Assembly (NCBI GenBank): GCA_030549495.1
Contig: JAUIRK010000982.1
Coordinates: 62,001 to 126,000, forward strand
Source: Nectonema munidae
Taxonomy: Eukaryota > Nematomorpha > Nectonematoida > Nectonematidae
DNA: 64,000 bases
Direction of reading: 5' to 3'
In this document: piece by piece, positions 40,865-52,968 of the stretch
Layout: each line of letters begins with the position of its first letter
How positions within the stretch are numbered: position 1 is the first letter of the stretch
The notes under the pieces: model-generated
Told to the model about the DNA's origin: nothing
Database searches by the model: none
The model's input: only the letters and a program-made list of their open reading frames with translations
Translations under genes and position numbers: made by a program

Positions 40865-41530
40865 TAAATCATCTTTGCATCACCGTAATGTCTTGGTTAA
40901 ATCTTTCACCATGTTCATCATTTACCTTACCAATGATATTTTCAAAAAAATCCGAGTGAGAGTAAAGCATAGGAACTTTAAGAAACATATTACAACCAAT
41001 AGCATGATAGTGCTTTAACATGTCATCAACAACTTGAACATAATTTTCTGTGCGATTCTTCCCCAAAAAAGTATTGCATACTTTGTTGAAAGACTCAAAA
41101 GCAAATTTTTCTTTTTCATCAAGATGTTAAAAAAAAATTTTTATCAACCAAAATTTTTCGTATTTGAGGACCTACAAAGATGCCTTCTTTGATTTTAACT
41201 TGACTCAGAGATAGAAAATTTTTTGTCAAGTATTAAAATGCAGAAAATTGCTTTGACAAACTGCTTGAACAAATCAAGTTTAATATGCAAGCAAGGTAGA
41301 ACTATTCTCTCCTTTTTGACAAGATAAATGTCTACAAGATACAACACTTGTGACATTATCTGTTTCACAAGATAATGACAGATAAATTTGATTTACAATA
41401 TTATTTTTTCCTATTTCTACTTCATGTCGGTATGGCCAATTCTTACGTACATAATGTTTTTTTCTATCTCTAGAATTCTACAAGCATATAAAGCAACAAA
41501 ATTTTTGCCAACATGCCAGGTTCCATTTTC
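40865..41530 (-). mobile_element. Unclassified mobile-element protein family, tandem copy 1 (broken)
   Basis: Minus-strand fragments read VKIKEGIFVGPQIRKI, VQVVDDMLKHYHAIGCNM and SDFFENIIGKVNDEHGERFN. The sequence order (FKQFVKA, then GIF.GPQI, then Y..(I/M)GCNM.LK, then DEHGERF.QDI) recurs in many arthropod and cnidarian genomes as an uncharacterised, repeat-associated protein. I do not know its enzymatic class. It is broken and partial. Confidence 0.5.
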
Positions 41531-41544
41531 CTTTGAATCATTGC

Positions 41545-42850
41545 TTCATCACTGAAATATGCTGATGTAATATCTGGCCATGTTCATCACTCTCACATCA
41601 CCAATATTTTTCGCAAAAAAATCCAAATGAGAGTGGAGAACATGAACTTTTAGAGACATGTTACATCCAATATCATGATAATGACTCAGCAGATCATTCA
41701 CAACTTGCACAAGTCTTTTGAACGATGGTTTCCCAGAAGTTATCACAAACTTTCTTGAATGACTTAAAGGCAAGCTTCTATTCATTTCATCAAGTACAAT
41801 TTTTCAAATTTGAGGACCTATAAAGATACCTTCTTTGATTTTAGCTTGGCTCAGGGAAGAAAACTTCTCTGCAAAATATGCAAATGTTAAAGATTCCTTG
41901 CCCAAGGCTTTTACAAACTGCTTAAACAAATCAAATTTATATATGCAAAGGTGGTGAAAGAATTCTATCACTTTTAACAAGTGGTTTGTGCATAATATCG
42001 TGTTTTCCTTGTTCGATTTCATCTCGGATCGGCCAATCCTTGCGTACATAATGTTCAGTTCTGGCTCTGGAGTTTCATAAGCACAAGAAACAGCAAAATT
42101 TAGTATAGCCAACTTGAAGACTAGTAAGCATGGCCATAACCTTAAAATCTGCAGAAATATGCCAGTTATGGTCATCATATGGTATGCTTGTTATAATTGC
42201 TTTCAGAATTGCATATCATTTGGTTGTGCTATGGGAACAGAATTCAGAGTGTAACAATTGTGTAGTAGAACAGCTTTGATGCTGTCCTTGGTTTTATCTA
42301 TGAAAAGTGACCAGTTGGGGTTATCATATGGTATTTCTAGTTGCTCAAAAAGTTTAGTGAATTACAAAAGCATACGACATCTTTTATGGTGAATAATGCA
42401 AACAGATCCTCTGAACGTTTTCTGTAGTGTTATCTTCAATACGTTCTTGAAACCCTACGCAAGAAACTCACTTTTGTCTTTGATTAAATAAAGATCCCTG
42501 CACAAGTCAGCCCCTTGAAAAAATGGTATTTGTTTATTCTAGCATTTTGAATGTTTCCGCTCCACATATTCACCAGTAGAATGTTCATCTGCACTGCTGG
42601 AACTCAGCATTCCTTCATCTGGAGGTTTGGGCACAAGTAAATTTTTTAAGTGCTCTACTGGGAGCATTATTATTACAGGCTGCAAATTTGGGCAAACAAT
42701 GTGTTTCTTTTTCTTTGCTGAAGTGCAGCCTGAAAGTCTTGCTGACACAAATCATTGGCACACCAAACTTCAGCGAACATTTTTTCCTGCATACCAGGCA
42801 CTCAATGTCTGCACACCTGCAAGGCAACAAACATGAGGAGCTCATGACTT
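41545..42850 (-). mobile_element. Unclassified mobile-element protein family, tandem copy 2 (broken)
   Basis: Same family and orientation as the preceding copy, 15 bases away. Fragments read EPELNIMYARIGRSEMKS, DLFKQFVKALGKESLTFAYF, SQAKIKEGIFIGPQI and LLSHYHDIGCNMSLKVHVLH. A cysteine-bearing stretch at 42615-42845 (CLLPCRCADIECLVCRKKCS) may be its N-terminal part. It is more complete than copy 1 but not open. Direct tandem arrangement is unusual and suggests a local duplication. Confidence 0.5.
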
Positions 42851-43709
42851 ATCACAATCGAAATGCGCCTTGTACATTTTCTTGGTGTGGGTGTAATACT
42901 GCGCTTTTCTTTAACAAAAGATAATGCTTCACACATGTATCAGAATCTGTTTGGATCATTTATGCCCTATCTTGCACTCATTGTTGAAAACAAATAAGAT
43001 CTGAAAAAATACATTAATTGAACACAAGCTTTGAAGTATCAGTATTAAGTGAAAACCAGAAAATATGATTTTAAACTGTACGTGTACATGTTATTCATCA
43101 TATCACATTGTAGGTGTTACTAAGATTGATAACTAACCCGGGAATAAAAAACCATTTTACAATGCGGTAGAAAATTTTATTTAATAATAATGTCAAAAAG
43201 AGTATACACTGACACTTCTGCAAAAACCATGTCTAATTCAACAAAAAGAAGGCCAGAAATGGATTTCCTATCTCATTTTGCACATAAAAATGGTCATAGA
43301 TATCATGTACTTTTTTGAATGTTGCAGAGTGAGTTATAGTTTGATATTTACAAAATTTAACGCGATTTTATCGTCTCATTCTCAATAAAAACACTCATTA
43401 TGACAAACATCTCCCGATTCACCATATGATATATCTGATATTTAGACAACTATTTTGAGTTTCTGAATTTTTAGACTTATTTTTATTTGAAAGCCGGGGA
43501 TTTAAGGTTGAAAATATTACAATTTTTTTTTTCAAATTTTAAACTGCTACGATATTTGATTGGATGAAGTCATATTTTCGTATTTTTTCATAAAATTCCA
43601 TGCTATTTTATGTTCAAATGCACAAATAATACAGATTTTGATTTTAAGTGGCAAAGTATCATTCTGCGAAGTCTCTCAGAAAGCTATTCACACAATCAAC
43701 TATCCAAAA
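42851..43709. other. AT-rich spacer, nothing recognised
   Basis: No supported feature. Confidence 0.35.
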
Positions 43710-44474
43710 CAGTGATTCCTAACATTTTTATGTTGGCAACTCAAATTTTTCCTAAATCTAATTAGCCGATGCAGTCATCCATTGTCTTGACATACTCCCA
43801 AATGTGACTACATGCAAAAATTTTTTAAAATTCACTCAATATCTATAAATTTTACCTGGTTTGCATATGACATTTTCAGTGCGTAAAAATGATTTTTATA
43901 TTTTGTTTTGAATATATAAAAATTCCAATATCTTCGTTTATACTGCATTTTTTCAACAAACAAATCTATCCTGAGTGAAGTTTTGGACAAAATACAAAGC
44001 GCAAACCAAGTTCTTGATCAAGTTTATTTTTAAATTTTTATTCTAGGAACAGAAATATGTATAGCTTTTTATTTTATTTGAAACTGGTTTGAAAAGATAA
44101 GTATCAATAATGGTATAGTTAGAGCTCTCTCCTGCTCCTCTGAATTTCCCACATTACTGCATAAAATGTAGAAAATAAAATCAGAAATTCAAATTCTATT
44201 GGAAGTATAGTTTTCCTTACTTAGTGAAGTATCACTAAAACATTGTTTTTTATATTTTATAGTATACACTTTATTTTATAATAACATTGATGGTCAATGT
44301 GTTTATAATATTAAAAGTCAAAAATATTTTATTTCACCTTGAAATAAAGAAAGTAAAATTTAAAATCACCCTAATGATAAGGGTTTGTTTGCATCAAAAA
44401 AAATCTTAAGCTTTAAGGACATAACAATCCCTAAAAATTTTATTTCGACCCCCAATTGAGGTTGTGAACTATTG
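43710..44474. mobile_element. Non-autonomous hAT-like element
   Basis: The ends are CAGTGATTCCTAACATTTTT and, on the other strand, CAATAGTTCACAACCTCAAT. Both are degraded forms of the common CAGTGGTTCTCAACCT hAT terminus. Flanking 8-mers ATCCAAAA (43702-43709) and GTCTAAAA (44475-44482) agree at six of eight positions. There is no coding capacity. Confidence 0.5.
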
Positions 44475-44790
44475 GTCTAAAAAATGTAAATAACTTTGTT
44501 ACAAACTAAGTTAATAAACTAACCTCACTGAAATTTTTACGATTTCTAAAATTTCCTCTTTATAATTACAAGCAGGAAAGTTATACACTGAGTCTGTTGT
44601 TTGATAGATCTTTTCTATTTTGGAAGATTCGGAATTCATCACATGTGTGATCGAATTAGATGCATGATTCGTGAAAAAGGATGGAAAAAGGTGACAACAC
44701 AAACAACAATTTTTATTTATAAAGAAAGTTGGTTAAAACTAGTATTAGGGGAAAAGACAAAGAAACATAATTTTGACCTTGAAATTTTAC

Positions 44791-45278
44791 CAAGGAAAGT
44801 TGACATTTGCGTAATTCGTTTGATAAGCTTTATTCTTCACATCATGATCAGGGAAATCGTAAAAATTCCAGTCATTTGGGAATTTACGCTTCAACAAGTC
44901 ATCTTTCTTGCTCGCATCCCTCTTGCTCGTATAAGAGGGACATAGGGATCTGCACAAATCTTCTAGTTTCCGATAGTTCCTCTTTTCTTCTTTATCTTCT
45001 TCCTGATGCACGTCTTTCACATCATCATCATAATCATCATCACCATCTTCATCTTCATTTCTTTTTTTGAAACTTTCATCCAAGACACTTTTACTGCTTG
45101 GACGCGCGGTTAACTGAGAAAAACTGGTGTCCAAATTCTCTTTCTGCTTCTTCCAACTGAGAAATTGGCTATATTTCTTTGCTAAGAAATTTCCAATCTC
45201 CGATCCCTCGTAGATTGGAGAAGACGCAAAGATTAGGACGATGAAAAGGGTGCACTTCATTTCGGATGAAGGATCCAA
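44791..45278 (-). CDS. Secreted small protein, first coding exon (unidentified)
   Basis: The minus-strand frame starts at 45278, or better at the internal ATG six codons later, which gives the signal peptide MKCTLFIVLIFASS. The mature part is charged: an acidic run (EDEDGDDDYDDDVKD), then LEDLCRSLCPSY and several dibasic or basic sites (SKRD, LLKRKF). The frame closes with a TAA that overlaps a good splice donor, CCTTG|GTAAAA at 44791/44790, so the exon probably ends there in phase 2 with further exons to the left that I could not locate. Signal peptide, dibasic sites and a short cysteine pair resemble a prohormone or a small secreted protein, but I recognise no family. Base composition and the clean signal peptide make it likely real. 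Confidence 0.6.
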
Positions 45279-48200
45279 TGAAGAATTGTACGAGTGAGTG
45301 AGTGAGTAAAAAGGAAATGATTTCTTCCAACACTGCCAAACAAAAAGGCGAAACAGACTCTCTTCACCTGCAGATAATCTCTGATCTCTCCATTAAATAT
45401 TGATGACTTGTATAATTAATACTATTACGCCAGCACAAGATTTCGTTCTTAAAACAACGATTTAAGTGGTGAGGCATAAATAATTTAAAATGATAATTGC
45501 CTTCTTCATCCATGTTGAGTTGAGTCGATTTTGTCGTGGACTTGGTGCAAGTTTTATGAGATAAACGATGAAGAAGATGAATCAATGAATGATGGATGCA
45601 GAGGAAACTGTTTTCTTATTCTCCTCCTTTGGCGTGAAATTTCTAGGGCAAGACGCCTGTCCTAAAACAAAATATTAATAATATTAAATTGATTGCATGG
45701 AAGAGTAAAGACTGCCAAATTGAGTAAGAGGAAGTTTATTCAGTGAGGCGACTATCGATTTATCCTCTCAGCCAATGAAAAATACTTTCGCAATATCAAT
45801 CAAAGTAACTGAAATTTTTGAATTACAATTTTTGACAAGTTCAATTATCAGGAGAATAAAGATAGACTAATAAAAGTATACATATTATTTTAATCATAAA
45901 AGAATTTTTTTGAAAATTTGCCTCAAAGCTCGTAGTTTATGTTTTAGGCAAGCTGATGAAATGGGACAATACATTACTTTTCAAAATAGAAATGTAGTAA
46001 TTAATAAATTTTTAAAATACTAAAATTACTGAATCTAACAATATTGACACTAACACAGGAATATGTGAAAAAATGTGGTAAATATTTATAGTTGAATGGT
46101 GAAAAAGTGGAGTAAAGTTTAGTTATTATTTAGATAAGTTCTTAGTAGTAACGTTACTAGTTGAAGACTAAATTATATATAGCAAAATATCATTTAATAT
46201 TTATGCAGTAAAAATTACTACCAAAAACGGGAAATATATTGTAAATAATATTATTTTAATAGCAATTTCACCAAAGATTAAACAAGTTTAATTTTACTTT
46301 TTTTTTATTTTATAAGAGTAAAATATCGGTCAAATGTTCGGCTACCCTTTTTCAGATTATAAATTTACTTTCTGAAGCTGCGTTTCCCACGATTGCATGG
46401 ATGAATAAAAGCAGTTTTTATGGAAGAAAAAGATCCATTGTAGGAAATGAGTCGGCAAAACTGAGTGGGTATAGCGAGACAAACGCCAAAATGTTGGGCA
46501 AAGGCGTGCTTCTGAGCAAAGAAACAAACTCTAGAGATTTTCACGTTTTCAGCTTCCGTTTTACAAAAAGTTATGGGAAAGTAAGATAACCTCTTCATCA
46601 AATTTTTTCTTCTCATGCTTTCCTTCATGATGATTTTAAATGTGATGTTTCAATATGAAAATCAAAAAATGATTATCACTACTGTTTAGGTTTTCACAAA
46701 AAATTCAGGGGATCCATGGAGAAAGGAAAAAAATTTGTTGAAGACACTTATGTTCATTATGTTATTATTTGGTTGGGTGTCATTGTGTCAATTAACTTTA
46801 AAGTTCACAACCTATTAGAGCTATTCCTCAATAAGTATAAAGACTTTGTTGTCATATGAATTTGGCTATTAGTAAAATAAATTTTATTAATAAAAACACT
46901 TCAACTTTTTAATGTTAAATTCAGAATAAGCGAACTTCTGTTTTGTGTCTTTTTTGAAAAAGATTAAACACCTAAAACCATTAAGTTTTTGCAGTTGGCG
47001 GTCCATGAGTATATATTTTAATTTACTTTATCAGTTCAAAAGTAAAAAAGGGGGATGAAAACCTGGCTTAGCCACTGGAATGAACTTCTGTTAAGAAGAA
47101 GGTTGTGGAATTGTAGATTTTGGGGCGATAGGATTTGGAGCGGGTATCCAACAAAATCCAGATTTTTTTGAGTATTAAAAAAAATTAAGTTTACTGTTTG
47201 TAAAATATTTTGATGTTTGAAGAGCGTTCTTTAATCAAATCTGAAAGTAAGGAAAAAAATACTTTAAATTTCTACCTATTGGAAGTGGAGTACTTGGATT
47301 TTAAAATATTTGCACTCAAAGCCTGAATTTGTAAGTACTTAAAATTCCTACCAACTCCGCAAATCTGGTTAAAAATATGCCAACATCTTTCAGAAAGTGC
47401 CAGAAATTGTAAGCGGTAGAACACGGAAGGTGCACCCTTAATCTATTATGCCAGAATCCCATAGTGTAGAGATTTTCAAGTAATTTTAAATGCTAATATC
47501 ATAAGAATCAGGTTTTGACTATATATATATATATATATCAATGCGAATAAAACCGATGTTATAACAGTATGAATGCGCATTTATCTCTCCACTATATTGC
47601 CTAAGGAGGCCTTTCTCTATCACACTTTGAGGATTAGAGACCAACTTTATTTATTGTAGCACAGGCTACACTTTGGTCCTCAAAAGGATAACGACAGGCG
47701 AAATGTTCTTTCACTTTTGCACAGATGTGCATTATATTTCGCTTTTTAATATTTTTGAAATATATACTTCTTGTTTGATGTCTCAACTTTAAATTCGCAT
47801 GACAACGGACAAAGAAGACGAAAATGCGTGTAAATGTTCTTAAAAAAAAGCGTCTACTAATTCCAATCACTTTTTTATTCCTGAATATTCCATTTTAACA
47901 AACTTTTCAACATTTTAGCGCAATTTGCGCACAAGTTCAAAGCCATTTTCTTAACCCTTGAACTAGATAGATATCATTTTGAAATAGTATAAGTATTAAG
48001 CCAATTTTCCTTACAGCCATCTTTAGATGCACGCGATTCCATGATTTCAAGGTCGTTTTTTTATTATCAAATTGCTTAGTCGCCTCTCCTTTTTCTGAGA
48101 TCCGGTGAGTTACAAGCGTAAAAAATATTTTGCCGCATTAGACGTGAATGCGGCACCAGTGTTCCAAAAATGAAAAGCCTCTGCTTTAAGTTATACACAG

Positions 48201-48426
48201 AACTCATTGGAAAATTAAAGTAGAGAATCTTTTTGAAAAAAACATTCTTAACATTTTTTCTTAACATGAATCTCCCGTTTTAAAGTTTTTCAACAAAGGG
48301 CATTTCCATTTTAAAATGTTAAGCGCCCCATTAATAGTTGCATAGTAGTGTTGTGTCTAACAGCGCTAATTGTAAAAAAGAAGCATTTTGAAAGTCTTCT
48401 GAAATTGGAAAATGAACTATATAGAA
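45279..48426. other. Upstream flank and AT-rich spacer
   Basis: Close to the start codon is a (GAGT)n tract at about 45289-45308. Up to about 45660 the sequence is richer in mixed bases, and an acceptor-like TTTTAG|GACAGG at about 45660 may mark a 5' UTR exon of the secreted-protein gene. Further right are a (TA)n tract at 47519-47538 and isolated short frames near 46400-46630 and 47634-47870, none recognised. Confidence 0.35.
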
Positions 48427-50115
48427 CAGGGATGCATCAAACTCAAATCGCTATAACGGCTGTACTACGAATATTTAGAGCTCTTGGGGGCCGGGTCTAT
48501 ACGTAAAAAAAGGTAATGTATTTGATCAAAGTAATGCTTTAGTCATATTAATTAAAGTTAGTTCATTTGAAAAAGTGTTAAGCAGTTTACTGTTTTCTTC
48601 TCCGAGATTTTATCACCGTTCTTGAGTTTGTTCTATCATTTTCGATGCACTTTTCCAAAAGACCATTGACATATTTTGGAGGAGCAAAACAAAGTTTTTG
48701 TACTTGTTTAAGGTGAAGGTTTTTAAATAGACGCTTCTTTCAAATGTTTCGTTTTCTTTGTACGTACGCACTTTTTACGTCTATTTGTCAAAAGATCCAT
48801 GCTTCGTTTCTCACATTGCATAGCAGCATGATGCGAATATTTGCTTTCTTTTCGATCTCACCTCCTTTCTGGTTGACATACTATTCTGTCCTTTGTCTTT
48901 TACTTGAACATATGTGCCCATATCTTTTCTTTTTGCTAATTCATGCTCTTTTGCTTTCTTAAATTCTTTTAGTGGGTGCTCTTTCTCTTCCAATTAGTGT
49001 TGCAGTGTTAACTTTCATGATCCTTAAAAAGTTTATCTATTATTATGTTTCCTTTTTTCTGTAGGCGACTTCTTCAATCACGTTTTATTTTGAAATCTTG
49101 TAGAGAAAAGGATTAGCTTGCTTCTCTTTTCCACTATGTTTTTTGTTCTACATCTGTATTTTGATTTTGAATGAGAGCTAGATGAGGCTATTTTAGCAGA
49201 CTGTGCGCCAGTTCACATCAAATGTGGTGATGCGAACATCGTTATCTGCTACTAAACTGTCTTTGCCTTGGTGTTTCAATTTTACGCCGTTTAGGTGCGT
49301 AGTGAGTCTTGTGAGCGAAGCTAGACAAGATAAGTCATCCTAGGTGCCAGAAGTGTTCACAGTTTGCAACGTTTTTTAAAGCAAGGAATATGGCTTCTGA
49401 CACATGGCAGCATTGTCCAACGATTGAGGCAACGCACCTCACAGAAAAAGAGTAGGTATTTGTAATGTTTGTCCACCTCTTTCATTAGTGTTGAGTCTGT
49501 TATAGAGGATGAATTCGATAATTTAGTTAAGCAGAGCTTTTTTTTCCTCAGTCATTTCTGGCGCATCGTTGGTGGTAACGCACACAAGATTGGAGAGGTT
49601 CACTGAACCACAACATCAAGAATGTATTTTCCAGTGGTAGTTGCACGCATCTGAACAAGTTAGAGAAACTTGCATACATGGAGGCCAAGCAGTCTGCCAG
49701 CTGGGCTGTGTCATTTGCGTCGGTGCTCTAGTCAAAAGAAGAGGCAAAGATAGTTGATCAGCTACACGGTAGAATGGTGCTCTGGGCAGATGTAGTACAC
49801 GACAGCAACGAGACATTCATTGATCAGGTCTCCATCCATGAATGGCTGCTTCAACTTACCAGCAAGGAGAGATCACCATTTCTGCCTCCAAAGCCTGCTT
49901 TCTAAGAACAAACAAACTTCTTTTCTCCACGATATCTAAGAGTCTAACAATTGCGATTTTTTTCTTAGCAGCCAGGAGACATTGAAACAAAATTTGGTGA
50001 TCGGTGCGAATATGAGGCACCTCGTCTGTCTAAAACCCCAATGAAAAAGTATTTGTTGCACTCGGTGTTGAAGGCATCACTCTCAAAGTCCACTTTTGTT
50101 TTCTTAACACGAAGG
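48427..50115 (-). mobile_element. hAT transposon (GTF2IRD2-like), old, one end seen
   Basis: The left end CAGGGATGCATCAAACTCAA, followed by GGGGGCCGGGTC, matches the CAGGGGTGTCAAACTCA...GGGGGCC terminus common in hAT elements. Minus-strand coding fragments run from about 50110 to 49200. I did not find the matching right end, so the right border is the start of the coding relic and not the true end. Confidence 0.55.
49150..50110 (-). pseudogene. hAT transposase relic (GTF2IRD2-like)
   Basis: The N-terminal fragment is KKTKVDFESDAFNTECNKYF. The catalytic block STDANDTAQLADCLASMYAS corresponds to DESTD.TDTAQLA. RATTTGKYIL corresponds to HGTTTGKDI. LASLTRLTTHLNGVKLKHQG followed by KDSLVAD corresponds to LAFLADLT.HLN.LNLKLQGK..LI.D. 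Many stops and frameshifts are present. It is more decayed than the element at 11118. Confidence 0.6.
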
Positions 50116-51746
50116 TTTGCTGAGCAGAACGAAAATGAAATTTAATAAGATTCGATTAAAGCTAAAAATGAATAAATCAATAAAAGTATGCCTTCAAACA
50201 AAACTTCATATACCACAAGAAAATGTCTGCTAAACAATTCTAGTGCATTAATAATTTGTTTGTCCCTCGAGTGTATAAAGAATAAAACACATAATGATGG
50301 TAATTATATTTACCATAAATAAAATCACTAAAGAAAGAGACACTCCTTCTGTCAGGAAAGATATGAATGATCTAAAGATGTGTTATCTTTGCACCAATAA
50401 AATTTTTTGTTGGAACCGAGTTTTCTGCTGAAATTGGCAGTTCAGATTGCCTCGTTTGTATCAAACAAATTAGTAGGCTGGACCTTGGCCTCTGATGGAT
50501 ATGTTCTCATGCATTATCATCCACCGTGGACCCATTTACGATGAATCAAAGCTAACGAACGACTTTAGTAATTCCAATTTATTATACGAGTTCGTTTCCA
50601 TTTTCTTTGACAACGGGCTTCTTCAAAATTTAGCAGGTCCTTGTGAAATTTAAGAGAAGTCTCCTTAGAAATAAACATTTTCGCCAACTGACAGTAAATC
50701 AGGGATATTTAGCTAGAAGTCGTTTTCTTGGAGAAGTGCTTTCCAAAACTTTCTACTATGTGACTCTTTTTAGTACTAAAAAAGCTACCTTCTGTAAATA
50801 CTCATTTTCAATACCTCATAAAAGCTGAAATAATTTCAATTATGAGTGGGATGGATAATGTTGTTTCTTTTTCACTAGATCAGAAATTCTAGGCCTCAAA
50901 GAGGACAACGCACAACACAAGCCACTTCCTACGAGCAGTCTATTAGCTGTTTTGTTTTCAGTACAAGAGTCGAGAAACCCACTTAACAGAGATAAGTTGA
51001 TGAAAAAGTAACCCTAATCCTAAACCATAAAAATGTTATTGATCATGAAAAATTTAATTAAAATAAATAAATAAACTAGAAAGAACTTGAATTTTGAAAT
51101 AGATTTAAAAAAAAAATTTTAGAGAAATTTTGTAATCTCAATCAAGTTCAAAAAGTTATGGAGTCAGATTCTTCATTTGATCCATTAAATTCTTATCAAA
51201 AAAATTAATTCAGTGAATATAAGTCATCAATGAGAGAGAGTTTATTCATCATGAAATACAGACAAAGGTATACTTGAAATAAAATTAAACGTCGTTAAAA
51301 AATTCGAGCTATAGGCAGGAATTTTTTGAGTTTCAAGCGAAAGGCGCCATTTTAAAAAATATATTAATAATAATTATAACTATAATACCTGTACAAATAA
51401 TCTTATATAAAAAAATTTAAGTATAAATTTTTGCTGAAAGATTTGTATCCTCAAAAGGGAGAGGGCAAGGCCCGCCCCTCGGATGCGCCAGTGATGTGTA
51501 ATTATATTATATATCGTTTTCTTGCAAAATAGTCATATTTTGCAGATGGCCTACCAAGCATTCTCCAATTGTGTGCGGCTTCTTCTGCTTCGCAATAAAA
51601 ATTGAGATTTCCTATACGAGGAAAACGTGGTCACGTTCATTATCAATAAGGTTTAGAAGTGAAGAAAAATTTTAATTAAGGTAAAAAATTTTTTTCAAAA
51701 AAGCTAGATGTAACAAATGTCAACAAAAATAGCCCTAATCGTGATA
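50116..51746. other. AT-rich spacer, nothing recognised
   Basis: No recognised frame. GCCCGCCCCTCGGATGCGCC near 51470 resembles the GC-rich 'ACGCCACTGG' end motif of the dispersed repeat. Confidence 0.35.
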
Positions 51747-51890
51747 TTAACCCATTTACGGTCAATCTTCCTATTTTGGAACATAAGTATTTTCATCTTC
51801 GTCTGCTTTTTTGAATGACTTTGAATATAAATCGTCTGCGTTTTTTAGATATCGTCTACGTTTTTTGGATATTGTCTGCCTTGCTCTTAA
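51747..51890. mobile_element. piggyBac-type MITE, copy 5
   Basis: TTAACCCATTTACGGTCAAT at 51747. The interior, read on the other strand, is CAGACGATATCTAAAAAACG, CAGACGATTTATATTCAAAG. The far border TTAA is at 51887. It carries an extra internal copy of the ACGATATC / AAAAACG motif and is closest to the copy at 26444. Confidence 0.75.
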
Positions 51891-52632
51891 TTTATTATTT
51901 TAACCCTTAAATGTGTTAAATTTAATAATAATAGTCTTTCCTTTGCTTCTTTGATTGATGCGACAAAAAAAGTACGAAGTAAAGGAAAAAATGTTACTTT
52001 AAAGGTGAATCACTTGACGCACTAGAGAGTGTCGGCGTGTTACATAGCTCATAAATATAGGAAACTTTGAAAATGTCATTTCATCTTGAAATGACTTGGT
52101 TCTACCGTACTTAACGTTTTTCATTTAAAAAATAGTTATTCATATTATCTCATCTATCTATGAAATCCTTATAAAGCTAATTAATCAAAAAGTTTAATTT
52201 AACGTTCAAACTGTCTCTCAGCGTACGGCATTTTTATCTTCTACTTATATTGGTCTGGAAAAAGTTCAATCCTTGAGAATCGTTGAAAATTTTATTCCGA
52301 ATGGGATGAAATAAAATTAAACGAACAAAAATACCTTTGTCAATTGGGCGTTCTATAATTAAATTCTTTCCCATATATGAAAAATACTTAATATCTTCTT
52401 TCAGTATACTTTACTTGTTAAATATATCTTTTTCTAATACATTCCTTCATTCTCTCTATCACGTGTATAATATTTCAATATAATTAGGAATTCGAGCATC
52501 CATTTTGCCACATGTGGAAACGTATAGAAATTTGTTCTGAGGTCTCTTGTAAGGATATTTTAAAAAATAGTGGGATGAAGAAGACATTTATCATGAAGAA
52601 GTAATGATTTTTATTAAATTAAAAAAATAAAT
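51891..52632. other. AT-rich spacer
   Basis: Nothing recognised. Confidence 0.35.
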
Positions 52633-52968
52633 ATGGAATATTTTTTGAAGAAAGCACAAACAATAGCGCGCACGCACACACACGTTGATTGGCTCTTGCC
52701 TCGAGTTGTTCAAGCAGAATGGGAGCCAAATGCTAAGGATTCCGCTCTGGCACTAAAGTTGGAATGGAGAGAAATGAGAGTAAGTAAAACAAAAATGCAT
52801 TGGTTTAGAACTGTTTCAGCAGTGTGTGCGAAGATGTATGAGGAGGGAGGCAGAGAGTATTTACGAAAGGAAAGTAAGAAGTTAGAGAGTGATAAAGGGC
52901 ATTTCGCTGGATTGTGGAAAATAAGTGAAAATCTTCAGCAAAAAATAAAATATCTGCTATGCGAATGA
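52633..52968 (+). CDS. Unidentified 111-codon open frame
   Basis: ATG at 52633, TGA at 52966-52968. Codons 25-100 are clearly richer in G/C than the surroundings and the peptide is hydrophilic (DWLLPRVVQAEWEPNAKD, REYLRKESKKLESDKGHF), which is unusual for chance frames here. No family was recognised, and no splice signals or upstream elements support it. It could be a real small gene, an exon or chance. Confidence 0.25.
   Translation: MEYFLKKAQTIARTHTHVDWLLPRVVQAEWEPNAKDSALALKLEWREMRVSKTKMHWFRTVSAVCAKMYEEGGREYLRKESKKLESDKGHFAGLWKISENLQQKIKYLLCE

Noticed and set aside
44807-45070. A histidine-rich plus-strand frame
   Set aside because: It is antisense to the acidic stretch of the secreted-protein exon. 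The His run mirrors GAT/GAC repeats.
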